Part shown: positions 44,577-52,768 of the stretch, piece after piece | Layout of the letters: every line of letters begins with the position of its first letter | How positions within the stretch are numbered: the first letter of the stretch is position 1 | Assembly: GCA_015493615.1 (NCBI GenBank) | Contig: WGCV01000044.1 | Location: 1 to 64,000 of the forward strand | Direction: 5' to 3' | DNA: 64,000 nt | From: Melioribacteraceae bacterium | GTDB taxonomy: Bacteria > Bacteroidota > Ignavibacteria > Ignavibacteriales > Melioribacteraceae | Notes under the pieces: model-generated | Seen by the model: only the letters and a program-made list of their open reading frames with translations | Told to the model about the DNA's origin: nothing | The model's database searches: none | Program-made: the position numbers and the translations under genes

Positions 44577-45386
44577 TCATTTCCGGATTAAACCGTTTCT
44601 CGTAAGAATTAAATTTTTAACCTGACCTTTTTTCCCCGTGAAATTAACGGGTTTATCATTGACGTTTACCTTTACTCCGGCAGCATTTCCGATTACCAAT
44701 CTCAAAGTATCCTTTACCGAGATAATTCTGCTGACTTCAGGGACAAGCGTAAACTCCTCGGTTTTTGCATTATCAATCCTGGCGCGAATCCAAACCGTGT
44801 CCGAACCGGAAAGCTCGACCTTGAACGGTTTTTTCTCTTTTATCTTTGCAGCGGACTGAGGTTCAACCTCGGCTTTCGGTTTTTCAACTTTAGCGGGGGA
44901 ATATTTTCGCTCTACAACAATTTCCTCTTTACCGCCGGGGACGAAAACAAAGTACAATATTACAAGAAGCAGTATTCCGCCGATTACATAAAAATAAATA
45001 GCGTTCTTCTTTTTCTCCGGAGTTTCCCTATCGCGGGGTTTAACAACCGAAGAATCGACAAATGATTTATCAGACTCAACTTCTTCGTTGGCAGGTTTAT
45101 CCTCAATTTTTTCAGCGCTTTCATCTTCATTAAAATCGGAGCCTTCCTTTGCCAAATCAAATTTATGTAAAATTTCCTCCGGATTTAAACCAATCTCGGC
45201 GGCGTATTCCCGAATAAACGCCCGCACATAAACTTCGGGCATTATTGAAAAATTTCCCGTTTCAATCGCTTCCAAAAATTTTTTGTCGATTCGGGTACGG
45301 GCGTGAAGCTCGTCAATCGATAGTCCTTTGCTTTCTCTTTGAGCTTTTAATTCCGAAGCAAATTTTTTAAGAATGTCATTAGCCAT
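44577..45386 (-). CDS. RodZ-like helix-turn-helix membrane protein
   Basis: These 269 residues comprise an N-terminal HTH_25 domain (about 9-75, SELKAQRESKGLSIDELHAR and AIETGNFSIMPEVYVRAFI), an acidic linker, one membrane helix (about 128-148, IYFYVIGGILLLVILYFVFV) and a periplasmic DUF4115-like beta domain at the C-terminus. This is the layout of RodZ, which links MreB to the cell-wall elongation machinery. No mreB is in the window, and a more general membrane-bound role is possible. It lies 11 bp after rsmB and 11 bp before ligA. Confidence 0.82.
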   Translation of the reverse strand: MANDILKKFASELKAQRESKGLSIDELHARTRIDKKFLEAIETGNFSIMPEVYVRAFIREYAAEIGLNPEEILHKFDLAKEGSDFNEDESAEKIEDKPANEEVESDKSFVDSSVVKPRDRETPEKKKNAIYFYVIGGILLLVILYFVFVPGGKEEIVVERKYSPAKVEKPKAEVEPQSAAKIKEKKPFKVELSGSDTVWIRARIDNAKTEEFTLVPEVSRIISVKDTLRLVIGNAAGVKVNVNDKPVNFTGKKGQVKNLILTRNGLIRK

Positions 45387-45397
45387 AATATTATCCG

Positions 45398-46771
45398 TTA
45401 TCTTACTCTTTTTAATTTAGCCGCAAATGAGCCGTCCATATTGTGTCGGTGAGGAAATGTTTCCACACAGCCGCTTTTCCCTACCAGTTCCCCGGGGAAA
45501 ACGGTTTTGGCGTCAACAAGTTCAAAATCCAAATTCTCATCAAGGAATGTTTGAATAATCTCAAAATTTTCTTCCGGTTCGATAGTGCAAGTGCTGTAAA
45601 CAATAAATCCGCCCGGCTTAACAAGTTCAGCCGCTTTCCTCAGCAAATCTATCTGCAATGGGTTCAGGTTTCTGATATCCTTAATTTCCCTTTTCCATTT
45701 TATGTCGGGTTTCTTTTTTAATGTTCCGAGACCAGAGCAGGGAGCGTCCACCAGAACCCTGTCGAAAAGTTCTTTGTCCTCAAAATCAAGCGCGTCAACG
45801 GCAATTGTTTTAACGTTCTTGATATTCAGCCGCTCTAAATTTTTTCTTAAAATATTAAGCCGGCTTTCATATTTATCAAGCGCGACAATCTCCCCTTTGT
45901 TATTCATCAAATCGGCAAGAAGCGCGGTTTTTCCACCGGGAGCCGAACACATATCAAGCGTCCGGCTCTCCTCATTCGGCTCAAGCAAATAGCAAGGCAA
46001 GCCGGTGCTTTCATCCTGAATTGTAAAATATCCTTTTTTAAAATATTCCCAATCGGCGACATTGGTCATCGACTTTAATCTTAAATAGCCGGGCAAATAT
46101 TTTGTGTCTTCAAAATCAATATCGACTTTCTGCAGAAGTTCCTTCAATTCAAAAGGATTGCTCTTAATATTATTAACTCTTACGGTTAAACTCGGTCTTT
46201 CATTGTTGGCGATAACAAGCTTTTCGGTAAAATCCTTTCCGTAGCGCCTTACCCAACGTTTAACCATCCAGACCGGATGCGAATAATAATTACTCAAGTA
46301 GTAAACGGGATCATCTCCGGGCTTTGCATAATTAATTTTGTCTTTGCTCCGGATTATATTCCGCAAAACGGCATTAGTGAGATTTGCCGCCTTTTGTCCC
46401 TGCAATTTTTTAATGTATTCAACCGCGTCGTTAACTATCGCGTACTCGGGGATTCTATCGAGAAAAAGTATTTGGTAAACCGCTACTCTCAGAGCGTTTT
46501 TTATATCCGAAATACTTTTAGCGTATTGTCCTTTGTAAAAGCCTGTCAAAACCCAATCGAGACGAATCATCCACCTGATTACCCCATGCACTAATTCGTA
46601 AAGCAGCGCTTTATCCTGCGGGGAAAGGGAGGAATTCCTAAGCTCCGAATCAATTAACTTATCGAGATAAGCGTCTGTTTTATCTATTCTGTTCAGAATC
46701 TTTACCGCTAATCCGCGAGGACCGTTAAAAATACTCGATTGCTCTATTTTATTCTCATTATTTTCGTTCAT
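45398..46771 (-). CDS. rsmB: 16S rRNA (cytosine-967-C5)-methyltransferase
   Basis: This 457-residue m5C methyltransferase has an N-terminal NusB-like RNA-binding domain (about 18-150, LIDSELRNSSLSPQDKALLY) and a SAM-dependent catalytic domain. That domain has the SAM motif LDMCSAPGGKTALLADL (about 272-288), the proline-cysteine DAPCSGLGTLKKKPDIKW (about 341-358) and the catalytic Cys in VYSTCTIEPEEN (about 392). It modifies C967 of 16S rRNA. It is the first gene of the unit with rodZ and ligA. Confidence 0.95.
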   Translation of the reverse strand: MNENNENKIEQSSIFNGPRGLAVKILNRIDKTDAYLDKLIDSELRNSSLSPQDKALLYELVHGVIRWMIRLDWVLTGFYKGQYAKSISDIKNALRVAVYQILFLDRIPEYAIVNDAVEYIKKLQGQKAANLTNAVLRNIIRSKDKINYAKPGDDPVYYLSNYYSHPVWMVKRWVRRYGKDFTEKLVIANNERPSLTVRVNNIKSNPFELKELLQKVDIDFEDTKYLPGYLRLKSMTNVADWEYFKKGYFTIQDESTGLPCYLLEPNEESRTLDMCSAPGGKTALLADLMNNKGEIVALDKYESRLNILRKNLERLNIKNVKTIAVDALDFEDKELFDRVLVDAPCSGLGTLKKKPDIKWKREIKDIRNLNPLQIDLLRKAAELVKPGGFIVYSTCTIEPEENFEIIQTFLDENLDFELVDAKTVFPGELVGKSGCVETFPHRHNMDGSFAAKLKRVR

Positions 46772-47138
46772 TGTATCCTTTAATTTAATCTTAAAAAATA
46801 CAAAATTTTTTACGATAGAGTTCCGAAAAATTACGTTACTGTCTTGTCGGTTTCTTTGTGCGATATGATTAAAATTACCGGTTGCCGGTGTAAATTGACA
46901 ATATACTCGGTTTTATTCACAAAAATAAGAAGAATCTAATCTTTTCAACCAATCATCAAAAAAAATAGAACACGAATGACACGGATTTGTTATGATTTAC
47001 GCAGATTCAAAATAAACTTCTAAACTCATAAACGCTTTGTCCGCCAAGCTGGACTATGGTTTACCGCGATAGGTTATTTTTTGGTTGAATGATTTAACGG
47101 ATGACTGTATGAAAAATTTTAACAGAAGAAAATCCCGA
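46772..47138. other. Intergenic region upstream of rsmB with dispersed repeat
   Basis: The region is 367 bp without a gene. The rsmB side is AT-rich and should hold its promoter. ACCGGTTGCCGGT (46880-46892) is a small dyad. AATAGAACACGAATGACACGGATT (46964-46987) and TTTACGCAGATTCAAAATAAAC repeat a sequence at 33340-33410. GGTTTACCGCGATAGG (47053-47068) recurs in altered form at 38165 and 58425. Confidence 0.5.
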
Positions 47139-49358
47139 TTAGTTTTCTTCTTCAGATTTATCTGTTTCATTAAAAATAAGATTGAACGTCGTTCCTTTCC
47201 CCACTTCGGTTTCAACCGTGATATCTATCTTATTAATAATTGCGTATTTTTTCACAAGCGCCAATCCGAGTCCGTTACCCTCAAACTTTCGTGTGTATCC
47301 CTGCATTTCCTGTGAAAAAGCGTCAAAGAGATTCGGCAGATATTCCTCCTTAATTCCTATTCCCGTGTCGGAAATTGAAACTACCAGCCTGTTTTGCTCG
47401 TCTCTGTTGAATACAACTTTCACGTAACCTTTCTCGGTATATTTAATTGCGTTATCAATCAGATTGGATAAAATTTGCCTCATGGAAAATTCATCCACGT
47501 ATGCCGTAGTATCTACTTCGGGAGTTTCGATAATCAACCGCAAACCTTTTCCTTCGGCTATCGGCATTAATTCCATACTTAGTCGTCTCAAAATATCAGA
47601 GAACAAATCGTACTTGTGCAGATGCGCTTCATACGAACCGGTCTGCAAATCAGCCATGTTCAGAATCAGTTCAACAGTTCGCACTATTCTTTGACTGGCG
47701 TTTTCAATCGCCTTAAAGCTCAATTGCATATCTTCGTCCATCTGATCGTCAAGGTCTAACCTCACAAGGCTGGTGTGGCTGAGTATCGTATTTATCGGAG
47801 TTCTGATTTCATGAGACATTTGAGCCAGAAATTCGGATTTCATCTTGTTTGCGGCGTCCGCTTTTCTTTTGGCTTCTTCAAGCTCCTCTTCCCTTCTCTT
47901 CTTTTCGTCAAGTTCAATTTCTAAATCGCGCGCTACTTTCTCAAGGGCTTGTGTTCTTTCTTCCACAAGATTTTCGAGTTCCTGTTCATACTTTATCAAT
48001 TCCTCTTCAGCAATCTTTTTATATGTAATATCTTTCAGAGAACCGATTTTTCTAATCGGTTCGCCGGAGTTGTTTTTTATGAAAGAAAAATTATCTTCGA
48101 CGTAAACATACCGCCCCTTTTTATTTCTTATTCTGTACTCCAAAGTTCCGGATTCGGCTCTATGTAATAACGCTTCTTTTTCACGAATATCATACATCTC
48201 TCTATCTTCCGGATGAATAAGGGATTTCATTTTATCGAGTGTAAATCCATCTATCTCGGAACTTTTGTAACCGATAACATTTTCAGCTCTTCCTTCGATT
48301 ATCACACTATTCTTCTGCAGATTAATGTTATAAACTAAAATTCCTGTTTTTTTACTAACCGTCTCGAATAAAGCTTTCTGTTCAATAAGTTTATTGTTTG
48401 CCCGTTTATCGATTCTATAAAACAAAAAGGTAGCGGCAAAAATAAACAGAAAAAGCAGAGCGTCTAAATTCAGAAAACTGTTCTGAACTTTGTCCAATTC
48501 TTTGAAAACATAAGTAGTCGGCACGGTAATAACAAGAAACCATTTGCGGTTAGGCAAATTTATTGTTGAAACAGTTGCAAGATATTTGACAACACCATTG
48601 TCATTGTCCGTTGAATCGACAAAAGAAAGTTTAGAATATTCGACTTGTCCGGAATGAGTTAATGAACTAAAAAACTCCATCTTGGCATTTGCTTTATTAA
48701 ATCTGCTTAATCTGTCCCCAATCTCGTTTTTATAGGGAGAATAAAGAATTCTTCCGTCTTGGGAAATCAAATATGGTAAAATCTGATTCAAATAATTTTG
48801 CGGAATTAAATAATTATGCGAAATAACAACCGGATCGACTAAAAAACTAATCACGCCGAAAAATTTGCCGTTGTCGCTAAAAACGGGATATGCAAATGAA
48901 ATAGCCCAAAATCCCTGAACTGTTTTAAAAATATCGCTTACGTAAGGAACTCTTTCTTTTAGAATAATTCGGTTATGCTTTTGATACGAAACGTCCTTCC
49001 CTATTACTTCGTCTTTATTTTTCGACGTAGTATAAATAATAATCCCGTTGGTGTCCAATCTTGTAACGTCTTTAATTAAATTCTTATGATTGTAATAATA
49101 TTTCTCAATAACGATTTTTCCCTTCGCCGTCATCTTCTGAATTTCGGGGAATGAGGATAAAGTTCCCAAATCGTCAAATCTCTTGGATGCAAAATCGGAA
49201 ATTGCATTTTCCGTCATCATGGAAAGTGAGCGAAGAGTTGAGTATTCTTTGTTTACTAATTTTGCTTTACTGTTGTCATAAATTTGAAAGGAAAGGAAGC
49301 CCAAGAGCGAAATGAAGATAAATAGGAGCAATATGTAAATTACTTTTGGGCTTTTCAT
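47139..49358 (-). CDS. Membrane sensor histidine kinase with PAS domain
   Basis: This 739-residue kinase has an N-terminal membrane helix (about 5-27), an extracytoplasmic dCache-like sensor domain (about 30-290, NKDEVIGKDVSYQKH), a second membrane helix (about 295-315), a PAS/PAC domain (about 330-445, LEYRIRNKKGRYVYVEDNF) and a coiled coil. The catalytic core has the phospho-acceptor His in MSHEIRTPINTIL (about 518), an N box NLIDNAIKYTEKG (about 635), and G boxes DTGIGIKEEYLPNLF and GNGLGLALVKKY. No response regulator lies next to it, so it is an orphan. The ligand is unknown. It diverges from the ABC exporter genes. Confidence 0.93.
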   Translation of the reverse strand: MKSPKVIYILLLFIFISLLGFLSFQIYDNSKAKLVNKEYSTLRSLSMMTENAISDFASKRFDDLGTLSSFPEIQKMTAKGKIVIEKYYYNHKNLIKDVTRLDTNGIIIYTTSKNKDEVIGKDVSYQKHNRIILKERVPYVSDIFKTVQGFWAISFAYPVFSDNGKFFGVISFLVDPVVISHNYLIPQNYLNQILPYLISQDGRILYSPYKNEIGDRLSRFNKANAKMEFFSSLTHSGQVEYSKLSFVDSTDNDNGVVKYLATVSTINLPNRKWFLVITVPTTYVFKELDKVQNSFLNLDALLFLFIFAATFLFYRIDKRANNKLIEQKALFETVSKKTGILVYNINLQKNSVIIEGRAENVIGYKSSEIDGFTLDKMKSLIHPEDREMYDIREKEALLHRAESGTLEYRIRNKKGRYVYVEDNFSFIKNNSGEPIRKIGSLKDITYKKIAEEELIKYEQELENLVEERTQALEKVARDLEIELDEKKRREEELEEAKRKADAANKMKSEFLAQMSHEIRTPINTILSHTSLVRLDLDDQMDEDMQLSFKAIENASQRIVRTVELILNMADLQTGSYEAHLHKYDLFSDILRRLSMELMPIAEGKGLRLIIETPEVDTTAYVDEFSMRQILSNLIDNAIKYTEKGYVKVVFNRDEQNRLVVSISDTGIGIKEEYLPNLFDAFSQEMQGYTRKFEGNGLGLALVKKYAIINKIDITVETEVGKGTTFNLIFNETDKSEEEN

Positions 49359-49456
49359 TTATATTTATATATTATTACTTTATTATCGGATTAAAAAAAA
49401 AAAAGTTTAATTTTTTCTTAAAATATTATAAAGAGTACAAATAACAGGAGCGCACA

Positions 49457-50383
49457 ATGCACCCTCTCAAAATTAAAAATTTAACTAAAAATTTTGGCGA
49501 ACTTTGCGCCGTAAATCACATAAGTTTTGACGTTCCGGAGAACTCAATTTTCGGATTAATCGGTCGAAACGGCGCAGGCAAAACCACAACTATCAGAATG
49601 TTAATGAATATATACCTTCCCGATGAAGGTGAAATTATTTTCAGAGGCGAGAAGATTACTCCCGAATTTAAAGATTACGTAGGATATCTACCGGAAGAAC
49701 GCGGACTTTACAAAAAGATGAGCGTTATCGACACGCTTCTTTTCTTTGCCGAGATTAAAGGGAAATCCGGTTCGGCAGTTAAAAAGAAAGCTTACGAATA
49801 TTTGGAGCGTTTTGAACTCCTCGATAGAGCTTCATCTAAAATACAGGATTTATCAAAAGGTAATCAGCAGAAGATACAATTTATCTCAACGATTCTTCAC
49901 GACCCCGATTTTATTATACTTGACGAACCGTTCTCCGGTTTGGACCCGATTAATACCGAATTACTTAAAGACATAATTCTTGAAATGAAAGGGAAAAACA
50001 AAGTCATAATCCTTTCGACTCACCTAATGGACTACGCAGAAAAACTTTGCGACCACATCGCAATGATTGATCACGGAAAATTAATTTTACACGGCGATCT
50101 TGAAGAAATCAAGAAAAAGTTTTCGGAAGGAAAAATCACCGTAATTCACGAAGGAGATATTTCGTTTATAAATCAACTCCCCTACGTACAAAAAGTTGCC
50201 GATTTCGGCAACCGTACTGAAATAAAAGTTAACGACTCGCATCATACTCAGGACTTGCTTAAAACGCTCGTCGAACGAAATGTGATAATCAACAAATTTT
50301 CAGCCAACGAAACATCGCTTCACGAAATATTTGTTGAACTTGCGGAGAACACCGGCTCGGAACAATTAAAGGGAGAATTTTAA
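49457..50383 (+). CDS. ABC exporter ATP-binding protein (NatA-like)
   Basis: This 308-residue ATPase has Walker A GRNGAGKTTTIRM (about 35-47), the Q-loop region VGYLPEERGLYKKM typical of ABC-2 exporters, a signature variant LSKGNQQKIQF, Walker B FIILDEPFSGLDP and the switch His in STHLMDYAEKL. The extra C-terminal domain resembles NatA and DrrA-like subunits. It pairs with the permease that starts two bases after its stop. NatAB exports Na+ in Bacillus, but the substrate here is uncertain. AGGAG lies 6 bases before the ATG. Confidence 0.93.
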   Translation: MHPLKIKNLTKNFGELCAVNHISFDVPENSIFGLIGRNGAGKTTTIRMLMNIYLPDEGEIIFRGEKITPEFKDYVGYLPEERGLYKKMSVIDTLLFFAEIKGKSGSAVKKKAYEYLERFELLDRASSKIQDLSKGNQQKIQFISTILHDPDFIILDEPFSGLDPINTELLKDIILEMKGKNKVIILSTHLMDYAEKLCDHIAMIDHGKLILHGDLEEIKKKFSEGKITVIHEGDISFINQLPYVQKVADFGNRTEIKVNDSHHTQDLLKTLVERNVIINKFSANETSLHEIFVELAENTGSEQLKGEF

Positions 50384-50384
50384 T

Positions 50385-51650
50385 ATGAACACAAATAAAG
50401 TTAAAGGAATAATAAAAAGAGAGCTTAAGGATAAACTTTTCGCAAAGAGTTTTATAATTATGACGTTGCTGATTCCCGGCATTATAATTTTGTCAATAGG
50501 AATTCAGGCTTGGGTGAACAGCTACGAAGAGGAGTCGGCAAGTAAAGCGCTTATCGTTTCGGAAATCCCCGGACTGACCAAAGAAATAAAAGAAGAATTT
50601 AAACAGGATAAATCGATTAAAGCGAAAGACTACATTATTTCGTACGATGAAATGAGCAGAGCTGATTTTGAGAAAAGTATAAAAAAACTTAAACCGCTTT
50701 TGTTGGACGAATCGTTAAACGGAATAATTTTTATCCCGAAGATGGCTTTAAAAAATAAGGAATTGATATACTATTCAAAAAATCCGAAAAACAGAGCTTT
50801 GAAAAGCAAACTGGGAAGCGTAATTAACAATGTTTTAGTCGCCAAATATTTTTCGGGCAGAGAGCTGAATAAGGCGGATATTGCATTTGCCAAAAAACCG
50901 ATTGACTTTAATTCCATGAAAGTAAGCGCGGAAAAAATCCAGGAGGAAGGTTTCGGACCGGAAATTTTGTCTTTCGGTTTTACCTTTTTGCTCTATATGG
51001 GATTGATGCTTTCGGGCACATTAATTTTACGCTCGGTTATTGAAGAAAAAAGCAATCGCATCGTCGAAGTTCTTCTTTCATCGGTAAGCAGCGGCGATTT
51101 AATGGTAGGCAAAATTATCGGCGCATCAATTACCTCTTTAGCTCAAATGTTTATTTGGCTTGTTCCGGTAATAATAATTTTTTCAACGTCATGGTTCATG
51201 CTTCCTGTCAAATTTACTTTTTCAATTTCCATCTGGGAATGGCTTTATTTCTTCCTAAACTTTCTGATTGGAATAGTTACGTTCCTAGGTCTATTCGCGG
51301 CAGTCGGAGCAATTTTCGACAACGATCAGGATGCGCAGTCAGGTTTGTGGCCCGTAATGATGTTAATTATGATTCCCTTTTTCATTGCGCTGTCGGTTGG
51401 GAATAATCCCGACAACTCGCTTGCCGTCTGGACTTCCGTGCTTCCCTTTTCGTCAATAATTGTAATGCCGGCAAGAATGACGCTTGTTGACGTTCCCGTT
51501 TATCAATTTGTTATTTCGATTGTTGTTAATCTTGCAACGTTGATTGTTATTTTCCCTATCGCCGGAAAAATTTACAGAATAGGAATTTTAATGACGGGGA
51601 AAAAACCGACTTGGAAAGAAGTTGCAGGCTGGGTTAAACTGAAAAGTTAG
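50385..51650 (+). CDS. ABC-2 type permease (NatB-like)
   Basis: This 421-residue membrane subunit has an N-terminal helix (about 22-43, FIIMTLLIPGIIILSIGIQ), a large extracytoplasmic loop (about 45-195) and five to six C-terminal helices (LSFGFTFLLYMGLMLSGTLI, QMFIWLVPVIIIF, FFLNFLIGIVTFLGLFAAV and others). The conserved cytoplasmic segment VIEEKSNRIVEVLLSSVS is diagnostic of NatB-type permeases. It forms one exporter with the ATPase just upstream. Confidence 0.92.
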   Translation: MNTNKVKGIIKRELKDKLFAKSFIIMTLLIPGIIILSIGIQAWVNSYEEESASKALIVSEIPGLTKEIKEEFKQDKSIKAKDYIISYDEMSRADFEKSIKKLKPLLLDESLNGIIFIPKMALKNKELIYYSKNPKNRALKSKLGSVINNVLVAKYFSGRELNKADIAFAKKPIDFNSMKVSAEKIQEEGFGPEILSFGFTFLLYMGLMLSGTLILRSVIEEKSNRIVEVLLSSVSSGDLMVGKIIGASITSLAQMFIWLVPVIIIFSTSWFMLPVKFTFSISIWEWLYFFLNFLIGIVTFLGLFAAVGAIFDNDQDAQSGLWPVMMLIMIPFFIALSVGNNPDNSLAVWTSVLPFSSIIVMPARMTLVDVPVYQFVISIVVNLATLIVIFPIAGKIYRIGILMTGKKPTWKEVAGWVKLKS

Positions 51651-51946
51651 AAAAAATTTTTACCATAAAATTGAGAATATACTCTTTAATGTAGCACAGT
51701 TTGCTTAGTGAAGCGGGAAAACCGTGTTTTGTTTTTTTAGTAAATAAAGCAAATTTTATATTAGAGACCTCGTAGAAGGCGAATAACTTAATGTGAACGA
51801 AATTCTATCAGTCCGCCACCGAGTACTGTGACTGAAATAATTTAGCGTTATGCTGTTTTCTCGCAGATTGCAGGCAATCCGCGCCACAAAAAAATTGATA
51901 TTCGAGTTTTTGAAGCGGAAACATTTTTCTAATGACAATTTTGGGT
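51651..51946. repeat. Convergent gap with inverted dispersed repeat
   Basis: Between the permease and murI ends, 51842-51885 (TTAGCGTTATGCTGTTTTC then TCGCAGATTG and CAGGCAATCCGCGCC) recurs in reverse orientation at 58314-58357. The core GCAGATTGCAGGCAATCCGC is itself a near-palindrome able to form a hairpin, so it may serve as terminator for both genes. No gene is seen. Confidence 0.65.
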
Positions 51947-52768
51947 TTACCGTATTTCATCCAAATCGATTTTCATAATATTGGGAATTTTCCTCCCGAG
52001 AAATCTTTCCGCGACAAATGTAAATTTACGCGGCATATCAGTAACGTAAAATAAGTCCGCTCTTTTTTCGGCGTTGTCGTTCAGAAGATTTCGCCCTTGC
52101 AGATAATCCTCGACAACCGTAGCGGCGGCGCCGCCGGAATCTATTAGCTTAACTTCATTTCCCACGGCTTCCTGAATCACGTCTTTCAACAACGGGTAAT
52201 GCGTACATCCGAGTATGAGCGTATCTATTTTCTCTTGGGAAAGCTCGCTTAAATATTCCCTCGCGATGATTTTCGTCGCTTCATGGTCAGTCCAACCTTC
52301 TTCGGCAAGGGGAACAAAAAGTGGGCACGCTTTTTCAAAAATTTTGGCGCTGACAACGCTCTTTAATATTTCCTTGGAATAAGCGGCGTTTCCGATTGTG
52401 GAATCGGTTCCGATTACTCCGATTCTTTTATTCTTAGTTGAACTCAGTGCCGCTTTTGCACCCGGATTTATCATCCCGACAATGGGAACGTCAAATTTTT
52501 CACGGAGAACGTCAAGCGCAACCGACGAAACCGTATTGCATGCCACGACTATCATCTTGACGTTTTTCTTCATTAAAAATCCGGCGTCCTGCAGCGCATA
52601 TTCGATTACGGTGCTGTTTGATTTAGAGCCGTAAGGAACGCGCGCCGTATCGCCGAAGTAAACAATGCTCTCTCGCGGCAAAAATGTGTTCAACTCCTTA
52701 ACTACGGTTAAGCCCCCGATGCCTGAATCGAAAACGCCTATCGGGTTGGATTTATTCATAAAGTGCAT
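51947..52768 (-). CDS. murI: Glutamate racemase
   Basis: This 273-residue cofactor-independent racemase supplies D-glutamate for peptidoglycan. The opening GVFDSGIGGLTVVKEL, the first catalytic cysteine in VVACNTVSSVAL (about residue 78) and the second in LILGCTHYPLLKD (about residue 190) are all present. The first ATG follows the glnD stop without a gap (TAAATG), and a second ATG lies three codons on. It is therefore translationally coupled to glnD. Confidence 0.96.
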   Translation of the reverse strand: MHFMNKSNPIGVFDSGIGGLTVVKELNTFLPRESIVYFGDTARVPYGSKSNSTVIEYALQDAGFLMKKNVKMIVVACNTVSSVALDVLREKFDVPIVGMINPGAKAALSSTKNKRIGVIGTDSTIGNAAYSKEILKSVVSAKIFEKACPLFVPLAEEGWTDHEATKIIAREYLSELSQEKIDTLILGCTHYPLLKDVIQEAVGNEVKLIDSGGAAATVVEDYLQGRNLLNDNAEKRADLFYVTDMPRKFTFVAERFLGRKIPNIMKIDLDEIR